Assembly (NCBI GenBank): GCA_035644155.1
Contig: DASQPC010000081.1
Location: 1-50,297 of the forward strand
DNA length: 50,297 nt
Direction of reading: 5' to 3'
Origin: DATIGJ01 sp035644155
Lineage (GTDB): Bacteria; Patescibacteriota; Microgenomatia; Levybacterales; UBA12049
Part shown: positions 22,902-30,600 of the stretch, in pieces
Layout of the letters: each line of letters begins with the position of its first letter
Position numbering within the stretch: the stretch's first letter is position 1
The notes under the pieces: model-generated
Told to the model about the DNA's origin: nothing
Database searches by the model: none
What the model saw: only the letters and a program-made list of their open reading frames with translations
Translations under genes and position numbers: made by a program

Positions 22902-23719
22902 AAAAATTTTTCAAGAACTGTGATAAATTTTTTCGTTTCTATGATGTCATGTGTTCTGATAATTGTAGCGCCATTTTGTAAAGCAATTGCGGTCTCGGCA
23001 AGTGAAGGTGTCAGTCTTTCTGTAGGTTTGGTGTCAATACCTCTTTCGTCTTTTAAAATTATTCCCAGATGGCTTTTTCGTGAGACACCAATCGCGATTG
23101 GAAGGTTGAATTTTTGGAATGCTTTTAGTCTTTTGATAATTTCAATATTTTGCGAAACGCTTTTGCCAAAACCAATTCCCGGATCAAGAATGAATTGCTC
23201 TTTTTTAACGCCATTTTTTATACCAATTGCAATTTGTTGTTCAAAAAAATCAGCAATTTCTTGTAGAACATCGTTGTAGTGGGTATCTCCTTTTTGCATG
23301 GTTTTTGGTTGGCCTTTAATGTGGTAAATAATTATTTTGCAATTATTTTTGGCGACAACCTTGACTAATGCTGGGTCAAACAGAAATCCACCTAAGCTAT
23401 TTATAAGAGTACAGCCATTTTTTATTGCTTCTTCTGCGACTTTACTTTTCCATGTATCAATTGAAAGCGTACCATTGGGTAAGTCTTTTTTAATTGCTTT
23501 AATAACAGGTATGACTCTTCGCAGTTCTTCTTGTGCTTCAACCTGTTCTGATCCCGGACGAGTTGATTCACCGCCGATATCAATAATATCAGTGCCTTCA
23601 GAAAGCATTTGCCTTGTACGTTTGACTGCTTTTTGCGTACTACTATAGTAGTCTCCACCATCTGAGAAGGAGTCTGGAGTTATATTAAGAATTCCCATAA
23701 GAAGGATTTTGTTACGCAT
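22898..23719 (-). CDS. folP: Dihydropteroate synthase
   Basis: Condenses hydroxymethyl-dihydropterin pyrophosphate with p-aminobenzoate. It is 273 residues long. The signatures MGILNITPDSFSDGG and IIDIGGESTRPGS, the strand SIDTWKSKVAEEAI, the ILDPGIGFGKS pocket and IAIGVSRKSHLG are all present, followed by a C-terminal RTHDI. It is the first gene of the folate operon; its ATG lies six bases after the -10 box, so its message appears leaderless. Confidence 0.96.
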   Translation of the reverse strand: MRNKILLMGILNITPDSFSDGGDYYSSTQKAVKRTRQMLSEGTDIIDIGGESTRPGSEQVEAQEELRRVIPVIKAIKKDLPNGTLSIDTWKSKVAEEAIKNGCTLINSLGGFLFDPALVKVVAKNNCKIIIYHIKGQPKTMQKGDTHYNDVLQEIADFFEQQIAIGIKNGVKKEQFILDPGIGFGKSVSQNIEIIKRLKAFQKFNLPIAIGVSRKSHLGIILKDERGIDTKPTERLTPSLAETAIALQNGATIIRTHDIIETKKFITVLEKFL

Positions 23720-23725
23720 GCCGCC

Positions 23726-23754
23726 ACTCTACAATAAGTCTTTGTGGGTGTCAA
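23726..23754 (-). promoter_or_regulatory. Promoter of the folate operon (leaderless folP)
   Basis: Minus strand: consensus TTGACA (23754-23749), 17-base spacer, TAGAGT (23731-23726), then six bases to the folP ATG. The expected transcription start equals the A of ATG. No folate riboswitch would fit between promoter and gene. Confidence 0.65.
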
Positions 23755-23769
23755 GAGTTTTTCAGGCTG

Positions 23770-23798
23770 TTGCCAAAGATTTGGAAATGTGCTTTACT
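23770..23798 (+). promoter_or_regulatory. Possible promoter of the pre-ftsE gene
   Basis: TTGCCA (23770-23775), 17-base spacer, TTTACT (23793-23798); expected start near 23805, about nine bases before the ATG at 23814. It is divergent from the folP promoter. Confidence 0.4.
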
Positions 23799-23813
23799 AG
23801 ATGTGTTACTGCC

Positions 23814-24263
23814 ATGGATCAAAAGATACAAAAACCTCCAGTTATGCATTCATTTACTGAGCCAAGAAAGAAATCATCTTCTAGGAAGGTTTTTATGATT
23901 TTTGTTTTGCTTGTCGTTCTAGGTATTGGGAGTGGTTTTCTCTTCGCTAAATATACCAAAGCAACGGGGAATCAGATTATTCCATCGATTGGGCCAAGTA
24001 TGAAAGGCAAAACATTTGGCACCAATGATACGCAAACATTTAAAGATACAGCAGAAGGAAAATTGGCAAGCGGAGGAGTAAATGGCGAAGGACAATATCA
24101 TCTTGTCCGGCCAGGAGGAGATAGCCAAAATGTCTATCTCACATCATCTTTTGTTGATTTATCTCAATTCGTTGGAAAGAAGATAAAAGTGTGGGGTGAG
24201 ACACAAAAAGCTCAGACAGCTGGATGGTTGATGGATGTAGGCAGAGTTGAAGTACTAGAGTAA
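23814..24263 (+). CDS. Single-span membrane protein upstream of ftsE, unknown function
   Basis: A 149-residue protein with a cytoplasmic basic stretch (PRKKSSSRK), one membrane helix at about 26-45 (VFMIFVLLVVLGIGSGFLFA) and an outside domain ending in WGETQKAQTAGWLMDVGRVEVLE, which could be a small beta-barrel of OB type. I chose ATG 23814 because upstream in-frame codons would run into the folP start and lie before the predicted promoter. It ends four bases before ftsE and may be co-transcribed. No known family recognised. Confidence 0.6.
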   Translation: MDQKIQKPPVMHSFTEPRKKSSSRKVFMIFVLLVVLGIGSGFLFAKYTKATGNQIIPSIGPSMKGKTFGTNDTQTFKDTAEGKLASGGVNGEGQYHLVRPGGDSQNVYLTSSFVDLSQFVGKKIKVWGETQKAQTAGWLMDVGRVEVLE

Positions 24264-24267
24264 ATTT

Positions 24268-24966
24268 ATGATCAAACTTCAGAATGTTTCCAAAAAATTT
24301 GGGGCGGGAGATGTCGCGTTGGAAGACATTTCTTTTACTATTGAATCTGGCGAATTTGTTTTTGTCGTTGGACCTTCTGGTTCTGGCAAGACAACGCTGT
24401 TTCGATTATTAATACGCGAAATGAAGCCGACTATCGGTGAAATTCATGTTGGTGAGTGGGATATTGCTAATTTGCCTACTCAGCGGATTCCGTATCTTCG
24501 CAAGAAAATTGGTGTCGTTTTCCAAGATCTGAAACTCTTAAGAGATAGAACAATTTTTGAAAATGTTCTTTTTCCTTTGGAAGTTGCGGATATGGAGGAG
24601 AATGCTGCGAGACAACGAGTTGAGGAAATTCTTGAACAAGTTGGTATTGCACAACACAGAGATAAATTTCCTATCCAGTTATCTGGAGGAGAATTACAAC
24701 GAGCTGCAATTGCGAGAGCTTTAGCTTTTTCGCCAGAAATTCTTTTGGCAGATGAACCAACAGGTAATTTGGACAATGCGACATCATGGGAAATTGTAAA
24801 ATTACTCCAAGATATCAACCACGCGGGTACAACAATTTTGATGGCAACGCATAATACTGATATTGTGAATAGTCTTTTAAAACGAGTTCTCACAATTGAA
24901 AAAGGTAAGCTTGTAAAAGATGAGGTAAAAGAAAAGAAAGAAAGGTCAAAAAAGGAAGAAAAATGA
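24268..24966 (+). CDS. ftsE: Cell division ATP-binding protein FtsE
   Basis: ABC ATPase that works with FtsX at the septum to switch on peptidoglycan hydrolases. It is 232 residues. Walker A GPSGSGKTTLF, Q-loop VVFQDLKLLRDRTIFENV, signature LSGGELQRAAIARAL, Walker B ILLADEPTGNLD and the switch His in MATHNTDIV are all present. RDRTIFENV is typical of FtsE. A charged Lys/Glu-rich tail follows. It overlaps ftsX by four bases. Confidence 0.95.
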   Translation: MIKLQNVSKKFGAGDVALEDISFTIESGEFVFVVGPSGSGKTTLFRLLIREMKPTIGEIHVGEWDIANLPTQRIPYLRKKIGVVFQDLKLLRDRTIFENVLFPLEVADMEENAARQRVEEILEQVGIAQHRDKFPIQLSGGELQRAAIARALAFSPEILLADEPTGNLDNATSWEIVKLLQDINHAGTTILMATHNTDIVNSLLKRVLTIEKGKLVKDEVKEKKERSKKEEK

Positions 24967-25829
24967 GACAAGTAAAAACAAGTTGGAAACATATTCGCCG
25001 TAACCCTTATCAAGCACTTGCTGCGATTTGTATTATGCTTTTGACATTTTTGGCGATTTCAGTTTTTGCTTTTATTGTTTTTGGTTCATCAGTGGTGATT
25101 AAATATTTTGAGTCAAAGCCGCAAGTAACAGCTTTCTTTAAAGACGAGGCCCAGCAATCAGATATTGATACTCTCAAAAATACCCTAGAACAGACAGGGA
25201 AAATTTCTCATATTCGTTTTATTTCCAAACAAGAAGCGCTCCAGATTTATAAAGCACAAAATAAGAACGATCCATTGCTTTTGGATCTGGTTACCGCAGA
25301 TATTTTGCCTGCGTCTTTGGAAATCTCAACTGGCAATATTGATGATTTGGGAACAGCTTCGGATACGCTGAAAAACTCTCCAATTGTCTCTGAAGTTGTT
25401 TATCAAAAAGATGTTGTCTCGACGCTGACACAGTGGACAAACGCGGCACGTATTATTGGCATTATTTTAATTGTTGTTCTTGCGCTCGTGTCAATTTTTA
25501 TCATGATGACGGTTATTGGATTTAAAGTATCACAAAAGCGGGATGAAATTGAAATCATGCGACTGCTTTCGGCGACGAATTGGTACATTAGGTGGCCGTT
25601 TGTTTTGGAAGGGGTTTTCTATGGAGTAGTTGGGACATTCTTTGGCTGGTTGATTGCCTCAGCGGGACTTTTCTATGCAACGCCATATTTGCAGTCATTT
25701 TTGAAGGGGATTCCACTCTTGCCTGTATCCCCGATTTTCTTACTTGAATTACTTGCAGGGGAATTACTTATTGCAGTCATTCTTGGTGTACTCGCAAGCT
25801 CTCTTGCAGTGCTTCGGTATTTGAAGTAG
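24963..25829 (+). CDS. ftsX: Cell division permease FtsX
   Basis: A 288-residue FtsX-family permease with an N-terminal membrane helix (about 19-42), an extracellular domain of about 120 residues (TAFFKDEAQQSDIDTLKNTL, SKQEALQIYK) that in the family binds a hydrolase partner, and three C-terminal helices. The cytoplasmic loop KRDEIEIMRLLSATNWYIRWPF is the family signature. The next gene encodes a secreted coiled-coil hydrolase, the expected partner. Confidence 0.94.
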   Translation: MRQVKTSWKHIRRNPYQALAAICIMLLTFLAISVFAFIVFGSSVVIKYFESKPQVTAFFKDEAQQSDIDTLKNTLEQTGKISHIRFISKQEALQIYKAQNKNDPLLLDLVTADILPASLEISTGNIDDLGTASDTLKNSPIVSEVVYQKDVVSTLTQWTNAARIIGIILIVVLALVSIFIMMTVIGFKVSQKRDEIEIMRLLSATNWYIRWPFVLEGVFYGVVGTFFGWLIASAGLFYATPYLQSFLKGIPLLPVSPIFLLELLAGELLIAVILGVLASSLAVLRYLK

Positions 25830-25832
25830 AAT
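25804..25832 (+). promoter_or_regulatory. Possible promoter of the coiled-coil hydrolase
   Basis: TTGCAG (25804-25809), 17-base spacer, TAGAAT (25827-25832) at the end of ftsX; expected start about ten bases before the ATG at 25849. No ribosome binding site is seen. Confidence 0.3.
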
Positions 25833-25848
25833 AGGAACACTTCTGCCT

Positions 25849-27102
25849 ATGCTGTATTTTAGAAAAAAACTCATTGTCTTTTTTTGTGTAACCTTTTTGC
25901 TTTTTACTTCGCGCGCATTTTTTGTTTATGCAGATGATATACCTACTCCCACTGAAAGCGTAACCCCTACAGGAGGAAACGCACAGCAATTATCAGATTT
26001 ACAGAGAAAGATCAATGAACTGGAAGGAAAAGTTGCGGATCTTAAGTCACAGGAAGATACTCTTTCATCACAGATTGGTACGATGGACAATCAAATAAAA
26101 TTAACAGAATACCGCATTGATGCGACAAGACAACAAATTACGGATTTGAGTCTTGATATTGATTCAGCAACAAAACGAATGTCAACCCTTGAAGGATCAC
26201 TCAGCAATGTTACCAAAACACTCCTCAATAGAATTGTCGCAACGTATCAAATGGGAGGAGCAGGGCCGATGCAAGTATTACTTGCCTCAAATGATATTTC
26301 AGATTTAGCGTCACGTGCTAACTACCTTCGTATTGTACAAGCGCATGATAAACAGCTTTTGTATGATACGCAACAAGCGCGAAATGATTATGCTAATCAA
26401 AAATTGATTTTTGAAAACAAGAAAAAGCAAATTGAAGGACTCAAGACGCAGCTTGAAGCATATAACAAAGATCTTGATCAGCAAAAAGATGCCAAACAAA
26501 AACTCCTTGCTGACACCCAGGGAGATGAAGAAAATTATCAACATTTGCTTTCCCAGGCAAAGGCACAACTGGCTGGATTTAGTAATTTTGCCATCAGCCA
26601 AGGTGGCGCATCACTTCTGAGTAATCAAACCGTCTGTGATGATTGGGGATGTTATTATAATCAACGTGATTCTCAATGGGGGGGAGCAGCGCTCAATGGA
26701 ACGCAATATAGTATTGCTAGTGATGGATGTCTGATGACATCAATGGCGATGGTATATACTCATTATGGGCATAAAGGCGTGACGCCACTGACAATTAATA
26801 GTAATCCAAATAATTTTGCTTCATACTATCCTGCTTATTTAAAATATACGATTAGTGCAGATGGTGCGACTTCTTCACGTGTGGGCGCTCAAGTTGATGG
26901 TGAGTTGAGTGCAGGAAGGCCGGTTGTAGTTGGTATTAGCTACGATGGAGGGCCACTTCCTGATCATTTTGTTGTTCTGATTAGCGGTTCAGGTGGTAGT
27001 TATCAAATGAATGATCCCTTTACGCCAAATGGACACAATATTGCTTTTACGAGTAAGTATCCAGTTGGAAGTATACGAGAAATTGACAAAGTGGTCTTCT
27101 AA
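25849..27102 (+). CDS. Secreted coiled-coil protein with C39-like peptidase domain (PcsB/EnvC-like hydrolase)
   Basis: 417 residues: signal peptide (about 1-27, cleaved near VYA), a Thr/Pro-rich spacer, a long coiled coil (about 45-245, QLSDLQRKINELEGKVADLKSQ onward) like that of PcsB and EnvC, and a C-terminal papain-like domain (about 262-417). That domain has YYNQRDSQWG, the nucleophile region SDGCLMTSMAMVYTHYG (Cys), DHFVVLISG (His) and QMNDPF (Asp), the pattern of peptidase C39-like domains. Placement after ftsEX suggests an FtsEX-controlled cell-wall hydrolase for division (inference). Confidence 0.82.
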   Translation: MLYFRKKLIVFFCVTFLLFTSRAFFVYADDIPTPTESVTPTGGNAQQLSDLQRKINELEGKVADLKSQEDTLSSQIGTMDNQIKLTEYRIDATRQQITDLSLDIDSATKRMSTLEGSLSNVTKTLLNRIVATYQMGGAGPMQVLLASNDISDLASRANYLRIVQAHDKQLLYDTQQARNDYANQKLIFENKKKQIEGLKTQLEAYNKDLDQQKDAKQKLLADTQGDEENYQHLLSQAKAQLAGFSNFAISQGGASLLSNQTVCDDWGCYYNQRDSQWGGAALNGTQYSIASDGCLMTSMAMVYTHYGHKGVTPLTINSNPNNFASYYPAYLKYTISADGATSSRVGAQVDGELSAGRPVVVGISYDGGPLPDHFVVLISGSGGSYQMNDPFTPNGHNIAFTSKYPVGSIREIDKVVF

Positions 27103-27149
27103 AAAATAGCTCTTCCATTCTCTTTGAAAAACATATTATACTAGAATAG

Positions 27150-28025
27150 ATGAGTAGAAATCTTTTTTTATTTTCTTTTATTCTATTTTTGGTTTCTTTT
27201 GTTTTTGTCACCCAATCTCGTGCTGCTACAATAACGGTGAGCAGTGATAGTGATACCTTATCATCGGATGCAATATATACTGTTCATGTAGCTCTCAATA
27301 TCAATACTGGCAATGATACAGTCTATTATCTTCGTGGTGTCTTTTTTAAACCTAATACCAGTAGTTACTGCGGATACACATGGAATGGAGATACGTGGTT
27401 TGCTGGCCCTTATTCAACAGATAGTGGTTGGAAAAAATTTTTACCAATTACCATAACGGATAACGGCTGGGAAGGAGAGCTGAAAACAAAAATAGATGCA
27501 AGCAGTACTGGATGTAAAGATTCAGGAGCATACAACTTTAAAATTCAAAGATTTACTTCATCCGGTTCAGGCAGTTTTGATGAGCAAAACGTACAAACAG
27601 TTTCTGTTGTTATTCCAACAGCTCTGCCATCCCCAACAAATTCTCCAACTCCAACAAGAATACCAACCCCCACCAAAATTCCTACCCCAACCAAAGAACC
27701 AACCCCAACAAAAATGCAAACTCCGACAAAAACAAATTCAACACCAAGCATAAGTCCTTCTACAATTGTTACAAAAACTGTATCAAATCTCCTTACATCA
27801 GCAACCACAACGCAAGGTGCAAGCTTGAGTGGTATGCCAACCGCAATACTGGGTGCAAATGCAATTTTGTCTAAGCACAATACACAGTCACTAAAAAATA
27901 AAAAAGTCTTAGGTACTTCTGTAAAGCAAGGCAATATTTTAAGTAGCATTTTTCTTTTCATAGGTGCATTATTATTTATAGCCTGTGGTATACTGGTCTA
28001 TCTTAGGAAGAAAAAGAGAGAGTGA
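27150..28025 (+). CDS. Secreted, membrane-tethered surface protein with Pro-Thr repeats
   Basis: 291 residues: signal peptide (about 1-25, ending SRA), a beta-rich domain of about 125 residues with a Cys pair (YCGYTWNGD, STGCKDSG), a proline-threonine stalk at about 150-195 built of PTPTK-type hexads, and a C-terminal membrane helix followed by LRKKKRE. The layout is sortase-substrate-like but no LPxTG is visible, so it is probably anchored by the helix. A TATACT box lies seven bases before the ATG. Function unknown. Confidence 0.7.
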   Translation: MSRNLFLFSFILFLVSFVFVTQSRAATITVSSDSDTLSSDAIYTVHVALNINTGNDTVYYLRGVFFKPNTSSYCGYTWNGDTWFAGPYSTDSGWKKFLPITITDNGWEGELKTKIDASSTGCKDSGAYNFKIQRFTSSGSGSFDEQNVQTVSVVIPTALPSPTNSPTPTRIPTPTKIPTPTKEPTPTKMQTPTKTNSTPSISPSTIVTKTVSNLLTSATTTQGASLSGMPTAILGANAILSKHNTQSLKNKKVLGTSVKQGNILSSIFLFIGALLFIACGILVYLRKKKRE

Positions 28026-28040
28026 CAACGAAAGAACATA

Positions 28041-28478
28041 ATGGAAGAAACAGTTAGCGACAGTTATTTATCTACGCAGAAATTTGGTGAAGAATTTGCA
28101 AAGACGCTCAAAGGTGGAGAAATTTTGGCACTTCATGGGGATTTGGGTTCTGGCAAGACAACATTTATTCAGGGGTTGGCAAAAGGTCTTGGAATTACCA
28201 AAAAGATTATTTCTCCAACATTTATCATCATGAGAACGTATGCAGTACAAGTCAAAAATCAAAAATCAAAGATCAAAAATTTTTATCATGTTGATTTGTA
28301 TAGAATTGAAAATGAAAAGGATATTGAAGGAATTGGTTTGCTAGAGCTTATGAATGATCCAGAAAATATTATTGCTATTGAATGGCCGGAAAAAATTGAA
28401 AATCTTTTGCCAGAAAAACGAAATGATTTATTTTTTACCTATCTTGATGATCAGAAAAGGGAGATTATAATAGAATAG
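28041..28478 (+). CDS. tsaE: tRNA threonylcarbamoyladenosine biosynthesis ATPase TsaE, with a heptad-repeat insertion
   Basis: ATPase of the t6A37 tRNA modification complex. It is 145 residues. Walker A is in HGDLGSGKTTFIQGLAKGL, SPTFIIMRTY and FYHVDLYRI are the family motifs, and IIAIEWPEKIENLLPE closes the domain. Between RTY and FYHVDLYRI it has an extra lysine-rich stretch (AVQVKNQKSKIKN) encoded by a tandem 7-base repeat. The insertion lies in a surface loop between strands, so activity is probably kept. tsaC and tsaB follow. Confidence 0.93.
   Translation: MEETVSDSYLSTQKFGEEFAKTLKGGEILALHGDLGSGKTTFIQGLAKGLGITKKIISPTFIIMRTYAVQVKNQKSKIKNFYHVDLYRIENEKDIEGIGLLELMNDPENIIAIEWPEKIENLLPEKRNDLFFTYLDDQKREIIIE
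28252..28279 (+). repeat. Tandem heptamer repeat (TCAAAAA x4) inside tsaE
   Basis: Four tandem 7-base units: TCAAAAA, TCAAAAA, TCAAAGA, TCAAAAA. Because 7 is not a multiple of 3 the units are read in changing frames, giving the Lys/Asn/Gln-rich insertion of TsaE. Confidence 0.75.
28471..28476 (+). promoter_or_regulatory. Possible -10 box before tsaC
   Basis: TAGAAT overlaps the tsaE stop codon and lies seven bases before the tsaC ATG. No clear -35; low confidence on its own, but the spacing fits the leaderless pattern of this window. Confidence 0.3.
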
Positions 28479-28483
28479 GTCTT

Positions 28484-29065
28484 ATGGATGAACAAATTGC
28501 GCAAGCAGTACGAGTTTTCAAGCAAGGTGGTATTGTCATTTTCCCAACAGATACAGCTTTTGGAATTGGTTGTCGAATGGATGATGAACAAGCAGTCAGA
28601 AGATTGTTTCGTATTCGCAAAAGACCAGAAACGCAAGCAGTACCTGTTCTTATTGATAGTCTTGAAATGATAAAAGAGTACATAGAGCCTATTTCCAATG
28701 AAGTCAAACAAAAACTCATTGCTCATTATTGGCCGGGTGCTTTAACAATAATTCTTCCCTGTCATCCAGAAAAAGTGCCTGTGTTGGTTCGAGGTGGCAC
28801 AAAGACTTTGGGAATTAGAATGCCAAATCATCCGGTAGCTTTAGAACTTATTAACGCAGTTGGCGTCCCGCTTCTTGGTCCTTCTGCAAACTTTCACGGT
28901 GATCCAACACCTTATTCATTTTTTGAAGTCAATGAAGAGCTACAAGAGCAAGTTGATTATGTTTTGCCAGGAGAATGTTTCTCTAAACAACCATCAACAG
29001 TGATTGATTGCTCGATCATCCCTTGGGAAATTCTGCGCAAAGGAGCAGTTAAGGTAGATTTTTAG
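28484..29065 (+). CDS. tsaC: L-threonylcarbamoyladenylate synthase (YrdC/Sua5 family)
   Basis: Makes threonylcarbamoyl-AMP from Thr, bicarbonate and ATP for t6A. It is 193 residues, the YrdC-only form. FPTDTAFGIGCRM, the basic loop RIRKRPETQAVPVLI, YWPGALTIIL, LGIRMPNHP and GPSANFHGDPTP are the family motifs, ending with STVIDC and LRKGAVKV. It lies five bases after tsaE. Confidence 0.94.
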   Translation: MDEQIAQAVRVFKQGGIVIFPTDTAFGIGCRMDDEQAVRRLFRIRKRPETQAVPVLIDSLEMIKEYIEPISNEVKQKLIAHYWPGALTIILPCHPEKVPVLVRGGTKTLGIRMPNHPVALELINAVGVPLLGPSANFHGDPTPYSFFEVNEELQEQVDYVLPGECFSKQPSTVIDCSIIPWEILRKGAVKVDF

Positions 29066-29088
29066 AAAGTGAGCGTGAGAAAGTCATT

Positions 29089-29406
29089 ATGAAAGTAGTT
29101 TTATTTATTGATACCTCTAATAACAAAACAATTAAAGTTGGTCTTACTATTGATGGAGAGGATCATCTGGTAGAGCGGGAAATAGATTATCGCAAAGTAC
29201 AGGTCGTCTTACCAATTCTTGGGGCATTGTTAACTGAGAGAAAATTATCACTTCGTGATATTACTGAGATCATTGTTAATGAAGGCCCCGGCTCATTTAC
29301 TGGTGTGCGAGTCGGTGTTGCGATTGCAAATGCATTAGGATTTCTTCTGAATGTCCCAGTAAATAAAAAAAAGATTGGCGAATTTGTGGAACCACGATAT
29401 TCATAA
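29089..29406 (+). CDS. tsaB: Short TsaB-like protein (N-terminal half only)
   Basis: A 105-residue protein with the TsaB N-terminal lobe: FIDTSNNKTIKVGL, and the signature NEGPGSFTGVRVGVAIANALGFLLNVPV. Full TsaB proteins are roughly twice as long; the second ASKHA lobe is missing and the next gene follows directly, with no trace of the lost half. As tsaE and tsaC stand beside it and the core motif is intact, it may still serve as the TsaD partner. Short TsaB versions occur in other reduced bacteria, as far as I recall. Confidence 0.85.
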   Translation: MKVVLFIDTSNNKTIKVGLTIDGEDHLVEREIDYRKVQVVLPILGALLTERKLSLRDITEIIVNEGPGSFTGVRVGVAIANALGFLLNVPVNKKKIGEFVEPRYS

Positions 29407-29414
29407 ATTAACAA

Positions 29415-29444
29415 TTGAATAACGTAACAATTTACTTATATACT
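29415..29444 (+). promoter_or_regulatory. Promoter of the CAP-domain gene
   Basis: TTGAAT (29415-29420), 18-base spacer, TATACT (29439-29444), then eight bases to the ATG at 29453; the predicted message has almost no leader. Confidence 0.5.
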
Positions 29445-29452
29445 TAAAGTAT

Positions 29453-30349
29453 ATGAAAAACTTCTTGCATCATCTCTTATTTCCGCGAGAGTCCAACAAT
29501 CATCGCGCCAAATTGTTGCATCATGATAGTTTGTTTTTCCTTATTAGTCTTTTTCTTTTTTCCATTTCTGTCATTACAGCAGTCCATAATCGATATCCAG
29601 CCGTTTTGGGTATCTCCACCAATATAGCAACACAGGATCTTCTTACGATAACCAATGAAAAACGAAAAGAAAATCATGTCGGTTCTCTTGCTATGGATGA
29701 CAAACTTACAGCCGCTGCAACAGCAAAAGCCAACTTTATGTTTGAAAAAAATTTCTGGGCACATATCGCGCCTGATGGCACAACGCCATGGTATTTTATT
29801 AAAAATGCAGGTTATGAATATCTCTATGCTGGAGAGAATTTAGCACGAGGCTTTACATCTGCTCCTGATGTTGTTAATGCTTGGATGGCAAGTCCTTCTC
29901 ATAGGGAGAATATGTTATCGTCCAATTATAAAGATGTTGGTTTTGCTGTTAAGTCAGGTTCTCTTACAGGATCGGAAACCATCCTTGTCGTTGAAATGTT
30001 TGGTAGTAAATATGTTACTGCTACTGTCCCACAGGCATCAGCGATTGCTCTTATGGCTCCATCTATTACACCAAGTTCACCAGAAGTGCTTTCACAACCT
30101 TCGCCTCTACCGTCAGAGACAACTGCCGTTGCTGCTGTTTCGAATCAACCATTGATTGATAGTCAATCAATAACCAAACAGATCGCTTTAGGGTTTCTCT
30201 TTTTCTTTATTGGTGTATTGATTGTTGATGCTATCATTGTAGAGAGGAAGAAAATTGTCAGAGTCGTCGCGCACAATCTTGACCATATTATTTTTTTGAC
30301 ACTTATGGCACTGATTGCATTTTTGATTGGCAGAGGATTTACGTTGTAA
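29453..30349 (+). CDS. Membrane-anchored CAP/SCP-domain protein
   Basis: 298 residues: an N-terminal membrane helix (about 26-44), a CAP domain (about 62-185) and two C-terminal helices (about 243-262 and 278-297). CAP marks are LTITNEKRKENHVGSLAMDDKL, FWAHIAPDGTTPWYFIKNAGY, the motif YAGENLARGF and WMASPSHRENMLSSNYKDVGFAV. These proteins (CAP, PR-1 and SCP family) act outside the cell in varied roles; in bacteria the function is mostly unknown. The domain would face outward. Confidence 0.85.
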   Translation: MKNFLHHLLFPRESNNHRAKLLHHDSLFFLISLFLFSISVITAVHNRYPAVLGISTNIATQDLLTITNEKRKENHVGSLAMDDKLTAAATAKANFMFEKNFWAHIAPDGTTPWYFIKNAGYEYLYAGENLARGFTSAPDVVNAWMASPSHRENMLSSNYKDVGFAVKSGSLTGSETILVVEMFGSKYVTATVPQASAIALMAPSITPSSPEVLSQPSPLPSETTAVAAVSNQPLIDSQSITKQIALGFLFFFIGVLIVDAIIVERKKIVRVVAHNLDHIIFLTLMALIAFLIGRGFTL

Positions 30350-30353
30350 TTTT

Positions 30354-30599
30354 ATGAAAAAACATTTGTGGTATTATACGAGTTTTATTTTGGGAGAGCT
30401 TATTGGCTTGGTGTTACTTTTTTTCTTTGCCTATGATAAGACACTCCAGCTTCTAGTACTTTTTTTCATGACAGGATTTTATGTCTTTTGGGCACTGCTT
30501 CATCACTATTTTCATCATGATATAACAGCAAAAATTGTGATAGAATATGTATTAATTGGAATACTTGGCATGGTCGTTGTATTCTTTTTTTTGCAATAG
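30354..30599 (+). CDS. Small membrane protein, unknown function
   Basis: 81 residues starting MKKHLWYY, chosen because it follows the previous stop directly; three hydrophobic helices are likely, with a His-rich loop (LLHHYFHHD) between the second and third. No family recognised. It ends one base before the rmlA ATG and is preceded closely by the CAP gene, so it may be co-transcribed with either. Confidence 0.55.
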   Translation: MKKHLWYYTSFILGELIGLVLLFFFAYDKTLQLLVLFFMTGFYVFWALLHHYFHHDITAKIVIEYVLIGILGMVVVFFFLQ

Positions 30600-30600
30600 T

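Noticed and set aside
23709..23813. Longer form of the pre-ftsE protein starting within folP
   Set aside because: These codons overlap the folP start and promoter and lie upstream of the predicted transcription start.
28252..28279. CRISPR array
   Set aside because: Units are 7 bases long without spacers and lie inside a gene.
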